DNA from: Cerrena zonata
Lineage: Eukaryota > Basidiomycota > Agaricomycetes > Polyporales > Cerrenaceae
NCBI GenBank assembly: GCA_038087015.1
Contig: JASBNA010000076.1
Span: 1-64,000, forward strand
Length of the DNA: 64,000 nt
Direction of reading: 5' to 3'
Position 1 is the stretch's first letter, and every line of letters starts with the position of its first letter. Below, piece after piece: positions 49,810 to 60,847 of the stretch. The notes below the pieces were generated by a model, which was not told the origin of the DNA, ran no database searches, and saw nothing but the letters and a program-made list of their open reading frames with translations. A program made the position numbers and the translations under genes.

Positions 49810-50411
49810 TTCTAATTTCAATTCGTTTATACCATTTCATTTCTCTACATCTTATATTTCTTCCCCTATATTTCTTTCTATACATTTAATTATTATTTGC
49901 ATATCTGGGAAGTTTCCAGAAATATACATTTCTACCCTACTAAACACATCATAAACTAATTCGTGTAGGTTGCGTTGGTTACAATAGTCAATTGTCACTG
50001 CAAAAAACAAAAAATCTCTCCTACCAATCTTTATCCAGCTCGTTGCCAACTTGGACCGCCACCCTGAATTGCTTCCCTTTAACTACATCACCCATTACCA
50101 GCGGCCATTGCTATCAGCTTCAAATCACTGCAAAATCACTGTAAAATCTGTAAAATCACTTAATCTTCTGGTGTCGGCACATCGCCTCACTGATTAAGAA
50201 AGCAACAAGCAAAAAAAAAAGACTAACAAAACAAAAAAAAAAAAAAAAAAAATAATGAACTCGAGAGAATGCGCTGTTCGGTGGAATTTCAAAGGAAGGG
50301 AAGGAAAGTCGAAAAAAGGATATAAACCGACTACTAGTTCCTTTTTCAAACCATTCAATTGAAGAAGATATTGATTAGTTTGTTATTTTCATTTTGCCAG
50401 ATCAATTCGTC
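49810..50411. other. RRP14 3' flank and YOP1 promoter
   Basis: This 602-base region has a repeated CACTGCAAAATCACTGTAAAATC segment near 50127-50160, a long A run (about 50234-50253) and GGATATAAACC as a likely TATA region near 50318. No RNA gene is seen. Confidence 0.5.
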
Positions 50412-51011
50412 ATGTCTGCTTATCAAGCTCAACTCAAATCATTTTTGTCCAACATTGATTCTGTATGTATAAGGTCAATTGATGCAATTGGTTAATTGAA
50501 AAAAAAAATATGAAAAATGTACTAACAATTGAAGAAAACAGCTGGTGCTCCAGGTTTAGGTCATTTTGAAACTCAAACCGGTTTACCAAGATCGTATGCT
50601 ATCTTGGGGGCCACTGGGTTTTATTTTGTTCTTATCTTTTTGAATATTGGTGGTGTTGGTCAATTATTATCTAATATTGCTGGGTTTGTTATTCCAGGTT
50701 ACTATTCTTTAATTGCTTTAGAAACCACTACTTCAAAAGATGATACTCAGTTGTTGACTTATTGGGTTGTTTTTGCCTTCTTAAACGTTATTGAATTCTG
50801 GTCAAAAGCTTTATTATACTGGGTTCCTTTCTACTTTTTGTTCAAAACCATCTTTTTACTTTACATTGGTATTCCATCCTTCGGTGGGGCTACTACCATC
50901 TACGTTAATGTTATCAAGCCATTTTCTCAAAAATATATTGTCAACAATAAGTCAATCTCATCTAAAGTTGATGATGTTGCCGAAGGTATTTCCACCGGTG
51001 CTGAATTGTAA
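50412..51011 (+). CDS. YOP1: ER-shaping membrane protein Yop1 (DP1/REEP family), one intron
   Basis: Exon 1 (50412-50462) encodes MSAYQAQLKSFLSNIDS. Exon 2 starts at 50535 with KTAGAPGLGHFETQTGLPRS. The family core follows: two hydrophobic hairpins including FLNIGGVGQLLSNIAGFVIP and DDTQLLTYWVVFAFLNVIEF, then SKALLYWVPFYFLFKTIFLL. Joined length is 175 residues (180 in S. cerevisiae). Yop1 forms oligomers that bend ER membrane into tubules together with reticulons. The intron lies near the 5' end, as is usual in yeasts. Confidence 0.94.
50463..50534 (+). other. Spliceosomal intron in YOP1 (72 bases)
   Basis: Donor GTATGT at 50463-50468 and branch point TACTAAC at 50520-50526. The AAG at 50532-50534 is the only nearby acceptor that keeps the frame. 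A CAG at 50539-50541, seven bases later, would shift it. Confidence 0.8.
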
Positions 51012-51198
51012 GTTGATTGATAATCAACTAGAATTTCAGTATGTGTTGTCACTGTTTTTTGGCTTCTCTCTTATTTCTCTACCATCTAATTCTTTAGATA
51101 CTATGTTTTATTTTGATATTTATTGATTCTTCTATAAACAATATTATATTGTTTTATTCAAGTACATTGTAATTTTGCAACCGAGCTTTCAATTGCAC

Positions 51199-53683
51199 TC
51201 ATAATTTGGAAACAAATTCTCCGAAATCAAACATATCTTCCACTACTTTGCCACTCACATTATATTGAATCTTGACTCTCAATTTAATCTTTGCTCCTTG
51301 TTTACCAGTGATCTTCAAAACTTGTTTAATTGTGGCTCCATCTCCAGTCAAGGAATCTCCTCCTGAGGTTGAAGAAATGGATAATTTTTGGCTTTTTGGA
51401 ACAGCAAATAATAATTGAAATTGGCTTATCGACTGGCTGTTGTTCTTGGACGAAACAATTGCTTCAATAATAGCTTGGCCATTTTGTGGGAACGATTTTG
51501 GAATAAATGATATATTGATATCTTCATTATTGAACGCATCGATTTTTTCATTACCATCATTTTTAATTGGTTCTGGTTGTGGCGTTGCAGTACCAGAAGC
51601 TGGAGCTGAAACATTCGAGTTAAATAGACTTAATATATCATTATTTCTATTGGAGGTATCATTATTCGAAGGTGTTGGTCCCGATGAAAATATGTCGGAT
51701 AATAAATCAACACCATTACTTATTAGATGATGCTGGTTGGGCTTGGCTGGTTTGATTAGAAGAGTCATCAATTAAATCTAATAAATCATTGGTGGTTGTA
51801 GATCCGGAATTAGATATATTGATTCCTTTAGCCTTGGATTTATTATTACGACCTCCTTGTAAACTTAAGGATTCTCTTTCTTTCACTGGTGGAGCTGGCA
51901 TTTTTGATAATAATCCACTTTTCAATTTATAATCTTGAGCAAAAATTTCCTGATATTCAACGGCTCTTATTTGAATTTCTAAATTAGTGTCATAAGTTTT
52001 AGAATTTAATATTAATCTTAATGATTCAATAGAGTTTGAATCTTTAAATTTAACGGATAATTTTATAATGGCAGTTAAGATATAAGTAACCAACTGAATC
52101 GTTTCTTGTTCAGAGTAAGTTGAATTATCAATCAACTCTTTTAATATTTTGATAATTGAAGATTCGGTCACAGTTTGTGATTTACCATTAACTTCGATTG
52201 AATCGTTCAATATTAAATCAGCGTATTCACCAAGACACCATATGGTTATTAAAGATAAACCATATTGAGTAGAATCTTCAAGACATGATTGGTATAACTT
52301 GGAAACAATATGCTTCTTCAATTCTTGATTGTTACATTGTAAAATTAAAGCTAAAATACTCGAGAGGATATCAGAAGTAATAAAATTTCCTGATACATTG
52401 AGCATCCGTATCAAAGTATCAAAATGCCATTTATCATTTGGTGCATATTTGTTTGCAGCAATAGTCAATTGAGAAGTAATGAATGGTTTCAATTCGTTAT
52501 CAGTACAATTTTCTAAGAAAAGTAAAATTTCACGAACCAAAACTCTGATATTTTGTTCATTTAATATAGCAAATGAGAGTTCTAATGCTCTTCTTCTAAT
52601 AGAGATATCACCATCCGCTAAACAGTTAACAATGGTGGATCTATGTCTTTGGACCGCCAACGGTTCAATATCAATAACAGTCAATAAAGTATCAAGAGCA
52701 ACATAACGAGTATTATTATCTTTTGTTGACAAAAATTTACCTAATATATTAACTCCTAAAATTTTTAAGGACTGATCTGATTGAATTGCAAAAATTGTTT
52801 TAACACATTCATATAGAATGGCATGAGCAGCATTCTTACCACTATCCAAGTTAGATGAAACTTGAGTTAAAGTATCATTGATTTCTTCCAAATAGTCAGA
52901 GGGGCAATTTTCATCTACCGCTAATGTTCTTAAAGTTGTCAATAAGTAAACCTGGGCAAATGGATCAGTAATACCCATAACATCATAATCGGGCATATAA
53001 CCACTGGTAGTGATTCTCTTCAATTGGGCAATTATTTTTGGTATAGTCTTAATCAATGTGGGACGGCATTCAGGTACAGTGTATAATGCTTGGATTAATC
53101 TGGAAGTACTTAAAATCATATTTGGATGTTTATCGCTAACCAATTGATTGATTTTTGGTAAGAATATTTCAGCCAAATCAGGATCTTTCTCGACTAATTT
53201 TGCTGCCACTATAACTGCTTTCTTCTTTAAATAAGTATTAGAAGAATTCATTAATTTATCAACATTAGTGTATAAATCTCTTGCTAATTCAGGTGATGCT
53301 ATATTACCTAAACAACATAATGCTAAACCGACAACAAATGCATTTGGATGTTGCATGTCATTATCTAACGAATTGGTCAATAAAGTTAAAACCTCTTGGT
53401 TCTCATCTAATAATAACATTGTTGCTAAATAACCTAATCTCTTATCAGCAAATCTTGGAGAAGCTAATAATTTTAAACATTCTACTTGACCAAAATGAGT
53501 TTTTTCTCCCATAATGTATAAATACAATAACTTAGATATATTGATTCTTCTTGTAGTTTGGTCTAATGATGCATCTCTAAACGATGTTCTTATGGCTGCT
53601 GATTCTTTCATCACTGCCGACCTTTCGTCAGCAATGGTCTTAGCCTTCCTGACTGACTTGATAAACGACTTCAATGAGGCCAT
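51199..53683 (-). CDS. APL4: Gamma-adaptin of the AP-1 clathrin adaptor, one +1 frameshift in the hinge
   Basis: The large AP-1 subunit recruits clathrin at the trans-Golgi and endosomes. The trunk starts MASLKSFIKSVRKAKTIADE and has the adaptin segments EKTHFGQVECLKLLASPRFA, KRLGYLATMLLLDENQEVLT and QHPNAFVVGLALCCLGNIAS through about residue 590. A Ser/Asn-rich hinge follows. The frame stops at 51716 after ASSNK. The neighbouring frame continues NGVDLLSDIFSSGPTP and the gamma-ear domain to the stop at 51199. One extra base near 51721 accounts for this. Rejoined length is about 826 residues (832 in S. cerevisiae). As written, the ear, which binds accessory proteins, is lost. Confidence 0.93.
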
Positions 53684-53950
53684 GTTTCAAGTGTTCTAAC
53701 TATTCTTTTCTGTTCTATGACACAGCAAATTGTTCGAAGTGTACCAATTATCAGGAACTTGTAGCTACCGACTGCCTTCAACCAGAACTTTTCACTACGT
53801 GTTTTGAATCAAACAAAACATACATTTTTGATCTTTTTCGAATTTGTGTGTGTTTTTGCACGACCCAAACTCTTTGCAATATCAGATTCAACCATCATAT
53901 ATTTATGTATGATTATATTCATCCTACGTCTTACTTAGGAGAATTGAGGG

Positions 53951-54950
53951 ATGTCTATACGAGCACCGCCTACTACGGCCAAAGTGATATTTCATACCTC
54001 GAAGGGGGAAATACACATGGAAATATGGGCTAAAGAAACTCCAGCGACAAGCAGAGCTTTCATTGAAAATTGTATTAATAAAAGATATGTTGGATTAAGT
54101 TTCAACAAGATTATAAAAGATTATATGATCCAGTCTGATTCATTGGATAAACCTAAAACTGCTTTTAAAAGCGAGTATCATTCAAGGTTGAGATTTAATC
54201 AGCGTGGATATATAGGTGCATCCAAGTTGGAAGGAAATAAATCAAGCGTGGATTCGTTCTTCATTACATTGAAGGAGCTACCTCAGTTTAATAATGAATA
54301 TGTTTTGTTTGGGAAGGTCATTGGTAACTCGGTATATAACGTGGTTGACATAAGTCAGAGTGAATTGGTGAACGATGAGACCCCTAGATACCCAACTAAA
54401 ATCCAAGATATCAGTGTGCCTATTAAATACTTTGAAGATGTGGTGGTACAGGAGATGGATGAAGAAGAAGTTCAACAGCCTCCGAAGAAGAAACAAGCTA
54501 AGACCAGAGTGAAACTAGACTATGAGGATGAAGAGGAGGAGGAAACAGTTGATTTCCGAATCAAATCTTCACGAGGGGCACCTAAGCCAAAAGACTCCCC
54601 GAAGGAAGTACCTGAACTTGGAAATATATCCAAGGAGAATCTACCTGATATCGATGGACCGGAGAAAAGTGTTGAACTGAAGGAAAGTATTGAACTGAAG
54701 AAAGGGGTTGACCCTAAAGCAAAGGCAAATGATGTACCTCGAGATCCCAAAGACCTAGAAGCGAAAAGCGACGTAATAGCCAAAGATGAAGAAAAAAAGT
54801 GAAAGGTGCAACAAGAGTAATAATAAAGACATAAATAAGAAGAGGGATCCTGTCATTGATTTCGAGTATGATCCTAATTTGGATCTCAAGGACACTGACA
54901 ATATTGAAATCAGTATTCTAAGTAATCATGAATTTAGGCCCCGATCTTAA
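53951..54950 (+). CDS. CWC27: Spliceosomal cyclophilin-like protein Cwc27, probable +1 frameshift near the end
   Basis: The N-terminal cyclophilin domain (residues 9-160) includes AKVIFHTSKGEIHMEIWAKE and TPATSRAFIENCINKRYVGL, with RFNQRGYIGASK and VDSFFITLKELPQFNNEYVL. Catalytic cyclophilin residues are changed, as in other Cwc27 proteins. A charged linker follows. The frame stops at 54802 directly after an A7 run (54792-54798). One A less would continue for about 50 codons (KKRDPVIDFEYDPNLDL, ending HEFRPRS, stop 54948-54950), a plausible Cwc27 tail. Cwc27 binds Cwc22 in the activated spliceosome. It is divergent from APL4. Confidence 0.88.
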
Positions 54951-55179
54951 ATAATAATAATACAATATATATATAACAAACTATATTGAAGCACTTTTTA
55001 AAGAAATGAAATAAAAATACATAAAGAATACATAAAGAGAAGATCGATTTTAAACGATAATGCAAGCAGATTTCAGGAAACAAAACATAACAACTTCGTA
55101 GCGATAGAAAATGTTAATGAATGAATAAATACTTTTAGTAGAATTGAAACTTAAAGAAAAAACAAATAAAAAGGACTGG

Positions 55180-57076
55180 CTAATCGTCCATATCCCAAGT
55201 AGAAGTATAACCCGGTATATCATCATGAATATTAGGTAAATGTTCCAAAATGTCTTCATTATAAGTTGGATTGGTATCAAACCAAGGATGAGCTAGTAAT
55301 GATTTACAATCATATCTCTCATCTAGATTAAATCTCAAACATTTTAAGATTAAATCAGTGATTAATTTAATATTGATATCATTTGGATCAAATTTATATT
55401 TATCAATGAAGACATCATATAATTTCCAAATTTTTAAAGTCTTGATATTTTTCAATGAGATTTCATTTTTTTTAGAATTGATATTAAAATATTTTGAAGA
55501 TAATTTACAATCTTTCAAATAATTGATACTTGGAAATTCACCTAATAATTCAATTATTTGAGCCAAATGATCTTCATCTTTATCAAAATTTATACCATCA
55601 TGAGGATCAAAAAGATAATCACCGGTAATTAATTCAAAAAGAAGGCAACCAATTGACCATAAATCGGTGGAAGCCCCCCAAGATTTATATTTCAATAAGA
55701 TTTCTGGAGATCTATATTGACGAGTTTGAATTTGATTAGTGAAATGTAAATTTGAATAAGTAGCATTACCTAAATCAGCAATTTTAATAGTAGTTGAATC
55801 ATCTAATTTTGAATTGAGAGGGATCAGGGGTAATAAAAAATTTGTAGATTTAAATGAAGATTTATTATTGATTAGTCCTTTATACTGAATCAAAATATTT
55901 TCAGGTTTTAAATCCGTATGGATGATACCTCGATGATGCATATAGTTAATTGATAACAAGATTTGTTTGGTGATATCTTTTATAATATTGATTGGAATCA
56001 AAGACGGATTAGAAATGATGGAATTAGTTGAAAAAGATAATTGATTTAATTTTTCCTTTTTATATTTATAAATAACGCTTAAAATATTTTCACCCAAGAT
56101 TTCAAAAACAATTGCGATATGATTCCCATTTGATCCACTGATGATGAAATGATCCAATAGTTTCATCACACCATTTTTACCTAAATTATAAATTGAATCA
56201 TTAATATGATGATCATCATTTGAATCATGATTTAGAATAGACAATATTTTAATTTCATCTTCAGCGGCTTCGAAATAATTATGGGAAGATTTAACAATTT
56301 TAATTGCAACAAATTGGTTTGTTTTCAAATTTTTAGCTAACCAAACGGTAGCAAAATGGCCCCAACCTAATTTTTGAATAATTTTATAAGCAGTCAAGTT
56401 GGAAGTGTAAATATCATTAAGATGTACCGGGTGATAACCACCTGGTTGATATTCGCTGATTGATTCTTCTAAATTCATATCAAATGAATTAACATCATCG
56501 ATATTATTCGTTGATGAAGTAGTCGGTCTATATAATGAATTATTCTCGTCATCTTCCTCTTCGATGTGTGAAGTCATTTCACTATTTTGCAATGAGATAC
56601 ATTCGGTAGTAAATGAAGTATATATTTCTTCAACTCTAGGAATCATTGAATTATCATTGGTTGAAGTTGAAGTATTTGAGGATGATTGATAATTTGGATA
56701 CGAAAATTCAATTGGCAGATTATTGGTTAAGTCACTAGTTGATGAATTATATGAATTAAACTCGGAATGACTACTGTATTGGTAATTATGAGGTGGATTA
56801 GTAGTATAAGTTGGAGATTTCTCTTTATTCTCGTTTAATGAAATCTTGTTAGCATAAGTAGTGATGGAATCAATAGATGGTCTTTTTGAATTGATCTTCT
56901 TTTTAAATAATCCTCCTAGATTGAACTTGGTTATTGATTTTCTTGGTTGTTCATGCTGATTGACTTCTACTCCGTTCGAGTCATTGGAGTTACTCGAAGA
57001 TTGAAGCACCGAGAGTATCGAGTTGGTAGACACTATAGAAGAGTTCTTTCTCTTGTGCTTTGGCTGCTGCTGCTGC

Positions 57077-57134
<58 letters not shown>

Positions 57135-57261
57135 GCAGCAGCTGTCCTTGTTCGTCACCATGTCCTTGTCTAAGCAGCTGTGGTACTGGCGGAGCCCGTG
57201 GGTGCTGTGGCAGCCCGTAGCTCTGATTATCTTGTTTGATGGCTCTATTGATCAACATCAT
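55180..57261 (-). CDS. SKY1: SR-protein kinase Sky1 (SRPK family) with N-terminal polyglutamine
   Basis: This 693-residue kinase has a catalytic domain from about residue 290 to the end: YKIIQKLGWGHFATVWLAKN, VAIKIVKS with the Lys, HTDLKPENIL, KIADLGNATY (DLG in place of DFG, as in SRPKs) and TRQYRSPEILLKYKSWGAST. The spacer between lobes is present but short. It phosphorylates RS-domain proteins such as Npl3 to drive their nuclear import. The N-terminal 280 residues are low complexity with a 24-Gln tract preceded by two CTG codons (Ser-Ser in this code). S. cerevisiae Sky1 is 742 residues. The frame is intact. Confidence 0.94.
57064..57135. repeat. CAA/CAG trinucleotide repeat (24 units) in SKY1
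   Basis: On the coding strand there are 19 CAA codons then 5 CAG codons, a pure Gln tract. On the plus strand these read TTG and CTG. Confidence 0.95.
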
Positions 57262-57954
57262 ATTGACAAACTACCCTGGATCATGAGTTAATAGCTTATA
57301 AAGTAAAGAATAAAGTTATGAATAAAAAATATAGGAAAGAATAAGAGTAGATATTAACGATAATCGATTCTATTTAATCGGCAAATCCGATTAAATCATG
57401 GCTATCATAGGTAATTTATTGTATGCGCATGATTACCATCCAAAGCCAGTACAATTAAATTAGTAACTCATTGATTTTATACGGCATTTAACCTGTACTT
57501 AAAAAAATGTGGATTGCTAATTAAATACAACAAAACAGCCCTCCCCACAGTAGGATCTGGTATTATTGTATAAGCATACACCAATAGAGGATCTTTAGGC
57601 TATTTAATCGATTAATCTATTAGACGGTCTACGATTAGTTGGGTTTATGGCAGATTTTTTAGTATGGCGTTAACCGTTTTACCGGCGAAAAACCGACTTT
57701 TGCGAACCTCCTTAATTAATTTGTAATTAACTTCAATTCACGGTTATCTGTTTAATTTTCTGGTGTATTTTCCGGAGTGTTTTCTGAAGTATTTTCTGGT
57801 GGGTGTTGTGACAGGTTTGTTGGTTCCAGCAATACCGCATGGTGTGCGTGATGGTGTTTCTGGGTGGGTTATATGGGGGGTACATGCAATATTGAAATTC
57901 ACCACAAGGTTGAAAAGGAAAACAAAAAAATGCAACCGGGTAGCAAAAAAGAAG
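57262..57954. other. SKY1 promoter region
   Basis: This 693-base AT-rich region has several ATTAAATC/GATTAA stretches near 57360-57450 and 57600-57650. Open frames at 57733-57993 overlap the tRNA-Arg gene and are accidental. Confidence 0.5.
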
Positions 57955-58027
57955 AACCCACGGCGGGAGTCGAACCCGCAATCTTTTGATTAGAAGTCAA
58001 ACGCGTTAACCATTACGCTACGCAGGC
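57955..58027 (-). tRNA. tRNA-Arg (UCU), copy 1
   Basis: The minus strand reads GCCTGCGTAGCGTAATGG, anticodon stem TTTGA/TCAAA around CTTCTAA (anticodon TCT), and T-arm GCGGGTTCGACTCCCGC. Acceptor GCCTGCG pairs with CGTGGGT (several G-U pairs). It has 73 bases and no intron, and is identical to the copy at 60426. Confidence 0.96.
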
Positions 58028-60425
58028 GATTTCATGAACTAAGATTTTGGCTGGTTTGATATACTATCATTAATACTATTATAGTAAAGTTTTTGAAATA
58101 AATTTTAGGTTGTTTGAGCAGTTCTTTAGACAAGTGGAGGTAAGCACTTTGTAATAAGGCTCATTTTATTTGCCTAAATTGAATATTCAAAGCTTATACT
58201 CAATGCTGCTTGGGTAAAGGTGAATTAATTTAACGAAAGAATAAAGTTTCTTATGCTCTCTAAACGGTTATTGAATCTTGTGAATAAGTTCTGATTAGTT
58301 TTATACCAACATTAATCGTTGTAAGAGATTATAGACTCTACATCTGCGAAACATCGAGCGTGGTTTAGCTGTTGAATTCAGAGAAGCACATCGAACTAAA
58401 TATTTAACTACCATCACGAAAAACTCACCATATTTCTGGGTTTACCATTTTACTAATGAACATATGGATGGACTGCCGTTGTAGGTTTTCGTTGCTTAAT
58501 ACCATCAGAAAAGTAATTAATTGTAAAAATTATGAAACTGAATACAATGGACTATCTTGCTTCAACTTCAGGAAACAGACTGATTAAGTTGGAACTTTTC
58601 TTATTGCTTAAGCTGCTGTGTTAATTTTCTATATGTTTATGTGCTAATTTAGTAAGCTTCCACATAAATTATTCATAAAAGCTCTAGTAATTGGGGTTTT
58701 CCAGAAATCGTAGACAAAATTTTTATTTCACAGAAGATGGTGTAAATGCAATATGCAAATCTTATATACAATTCCAATGGCCCATAAGCTAGTGCCACTC
58801 AGCGCTATAGCAAAAGCCTAAGGGTTTCGTGACATTCAAAAGGGCATGTCTTGTGGAACACACCCTAAGATGCAATGTGCTCTCGAAGACTCGATGATTC
58901 ACCCAAATCTGTAAACAATGTTACTTATCGCATAACATTGTGTTGTTTATCAATGTAGAAACCAGTAAATTCGTTGATATACGTTCGGCAACTGGTTGTT
59001 GTTGTTGTCGTTGTTGGCTTTGTTGAAGTTTGTTAGTTAAATGTTATGCATAATAGTGTAAGCAATTAAGTTTTTTTAATGGCCTTTGAAGAGATACCGA
59101 CGATTTCCATGAAGTTCAAGACTTCAATTATATATCTCTCTTGGGATATTAAGTGGACCCGAGCACCATTTTACCACTTTGCTAATATTTCAAAAGATTT
59201 GAATAATTTGGATATAAAACCCTGAATGAACTCAATAATGAGTTTTTACCATTGGTTTAAAGACCCCTGGCTTAGCCCAAGACCAGGAGGCGTGAACCGA
59301 TATCAACTCCATAAAATAACAGTTTTAAATATTAATCGATAATAATCCTTTTTATCTGTTAAGTGTATTATATTTGAATTATTTTGCTTTTCGCAGCAAA
59401 ATTACAAACTATTATTTGAAGTCTATGCTTATTCTTAAGAACTTTATCCAAACACTGGATAACACTTGGCGTCGCCAGAGCCCTTCCACTCTTTTTTCAA
59501 CTGCTACAAATAGGAATAGATAGATTCCATTTTTTTTTGGAAAATTACTATTCACAATTTTTGCTGCAAAAAAAAACTTCATGTAAGCCAGCAGTTTAAA
59601 ATTTTCTTGAAGCAAGCTTAGACAGGATAAAACAAAGATCAATACCAGGAAAATGCTTTTGTATTTGCACCAGATTGGTTTTGACCATTAATTTTTACAT
59701 TAGTTAGGTTAGTGTTGATGTTGTATCTCATAGTAGCTTCTTATAATTAATTTTCTAGAAAATCGTTGCTGATACTATCCCCTCAACCATCCGCCCCATT
59801 TCAAATACATTAATAATGAACAACCCTACCTTTCTGTCTCTGCTTCCATGATTTGAAAAGAGCCAAAAAAGAAAACAACAACAATTTGGACAACTCTTCT
59901 TGAAATTCCTTACGACATAAGAAACAAAACTGTTTATATATCTCTTTGGAAATGAAATATTGATATTGCTTCCAAAGACCATTTATTTTGATTGGTCATA
60001 CTGCCTGCGTACTGGCTAACGCTTACTTCGAGTAGACTCCACAAATGGATTTCAAAACATTATCGTTTTACTATCGCTTTGGTCTAAAAAAACTAGCATG
60101 TGTTTTCATTATACATTTTTTCAACAAATAAAAGCTACTCCGTATATTTAATGAACAAATACCCATCCTTGTTGCTGTTGTTTTTTTTTTTTTTTTACCG
60201 ATATTGTTTATAATGCAGTGAATTTGATGAACGAACAAAGCAGGTTTTTTAGTCACTATTTTCTCGAAACAAAAATTTATACTAATAAAAAGCTAGCAAG
60301 ATTAGCTATTCCTCCCGAGAGGATGAAAAGAGCATTTTTGAAGGCGCGAAAGTAAATCTAAAATATTTTTCTTACTGAAAAAAGGCCCTAGACATAAGAC
60401 CAGCGCAAAATTTTGACATGAAAGC
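58028..60425. other. 2.4 kb gene-free region between inverted tRNA-Arg copies
   Basis: There is no protein frame above about 76 codons, no recognisable LTR ends, and no further tRNA. A TTG-rich patch (58994-59035), an A-rich stretch near 60180-60196 (T on the plus strand) and scattered AT-rich sequence are all I see. It is the longest gap in the window. Centromere, origin, decayed transposon or non-coding RNA are all open. Confidence 0.5.
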
Positions 60426-60498
60426 GCCTGCGTAGCGTAATGGTTAACGCGTTTGACTTCTAATCAAAAGATTGCGGGTTCGACTCCCGCCGTGGGTT
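60426..60498 (+). tRNA. tRNA-Arg (UCU), copy 2
   Basis: Same 73-base sequence as the copy at 57955-58027, in opposite orientation. Identity ends just outside the gene on both sides. It lies seven bases before tRNA-Phe, so the two may be co-transcribed. Confidence 0.96.
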
Positions 60499-60505
60499 CT
60501 TCTTT

Positions 60506-60512
60506 GCGGTTT

Positions 60513-60543
<31 letters not shown>

Positions 60544-60596
60544 AAACTTCAGTCCAGTTAATCTGAAGGTCCTGTGTTCGATCCACAGAAATCGCA
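60506..60596 (+). tRNA. tRNA-Phe (GAA) with 18-base intron
   Basis: Exon 1 (60506-60542) starts GCGGTTTTAGCTCAGTTGGG and ends ACTGAAG, with anticodon GAA. The intron is 60543-60560, right after position 37. Exon 2 (60561-60596) reads ATCTGAAGGTCC to AAATCGCA with T-loop TTCGATC. Acceptor GCGGTTT pairs with AAATCGC. The spliced length is 73 bases. It is very like S. cerevisiae tRNA-Phe, which also has an intron there. Confidence 0.97.
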
Positions 60597-60847
60597 TTCA
60601 TTTTTTGCCAGTTGTATCGTCTAGGTTAAAGTTATGCGTTTCAACGGTCAGTTCACTGGGGTTACTAGTAAATGGTAGTCTCGCAAGGAACACTTTTCTT
60701 TTTACCGCGAAAACTTTTTTGCGAGGCATCTTGTGATAAAGGTAATTATCCGAAATGAGAATACTTTACAAGTCAAGTTAATTATAATATTTTAAATAGT
60801 CTATGGACATTTGCAGAGAAATTGTAGAGAATGAATTCAATGAATGA

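Noticed and set aside
57023..57220. Poly-Cys frame opposite the SKY1 glutamine repeat
   Set aside because: A frame shadow of the CAA/CAG repeat.
58028..60425. LTR or retrotransposon remnant next to the tRNA genes
   Set aside because: I could not find TG...CA ends with a target duplication, a primer-binding site or a reverse transcriptase fragment.
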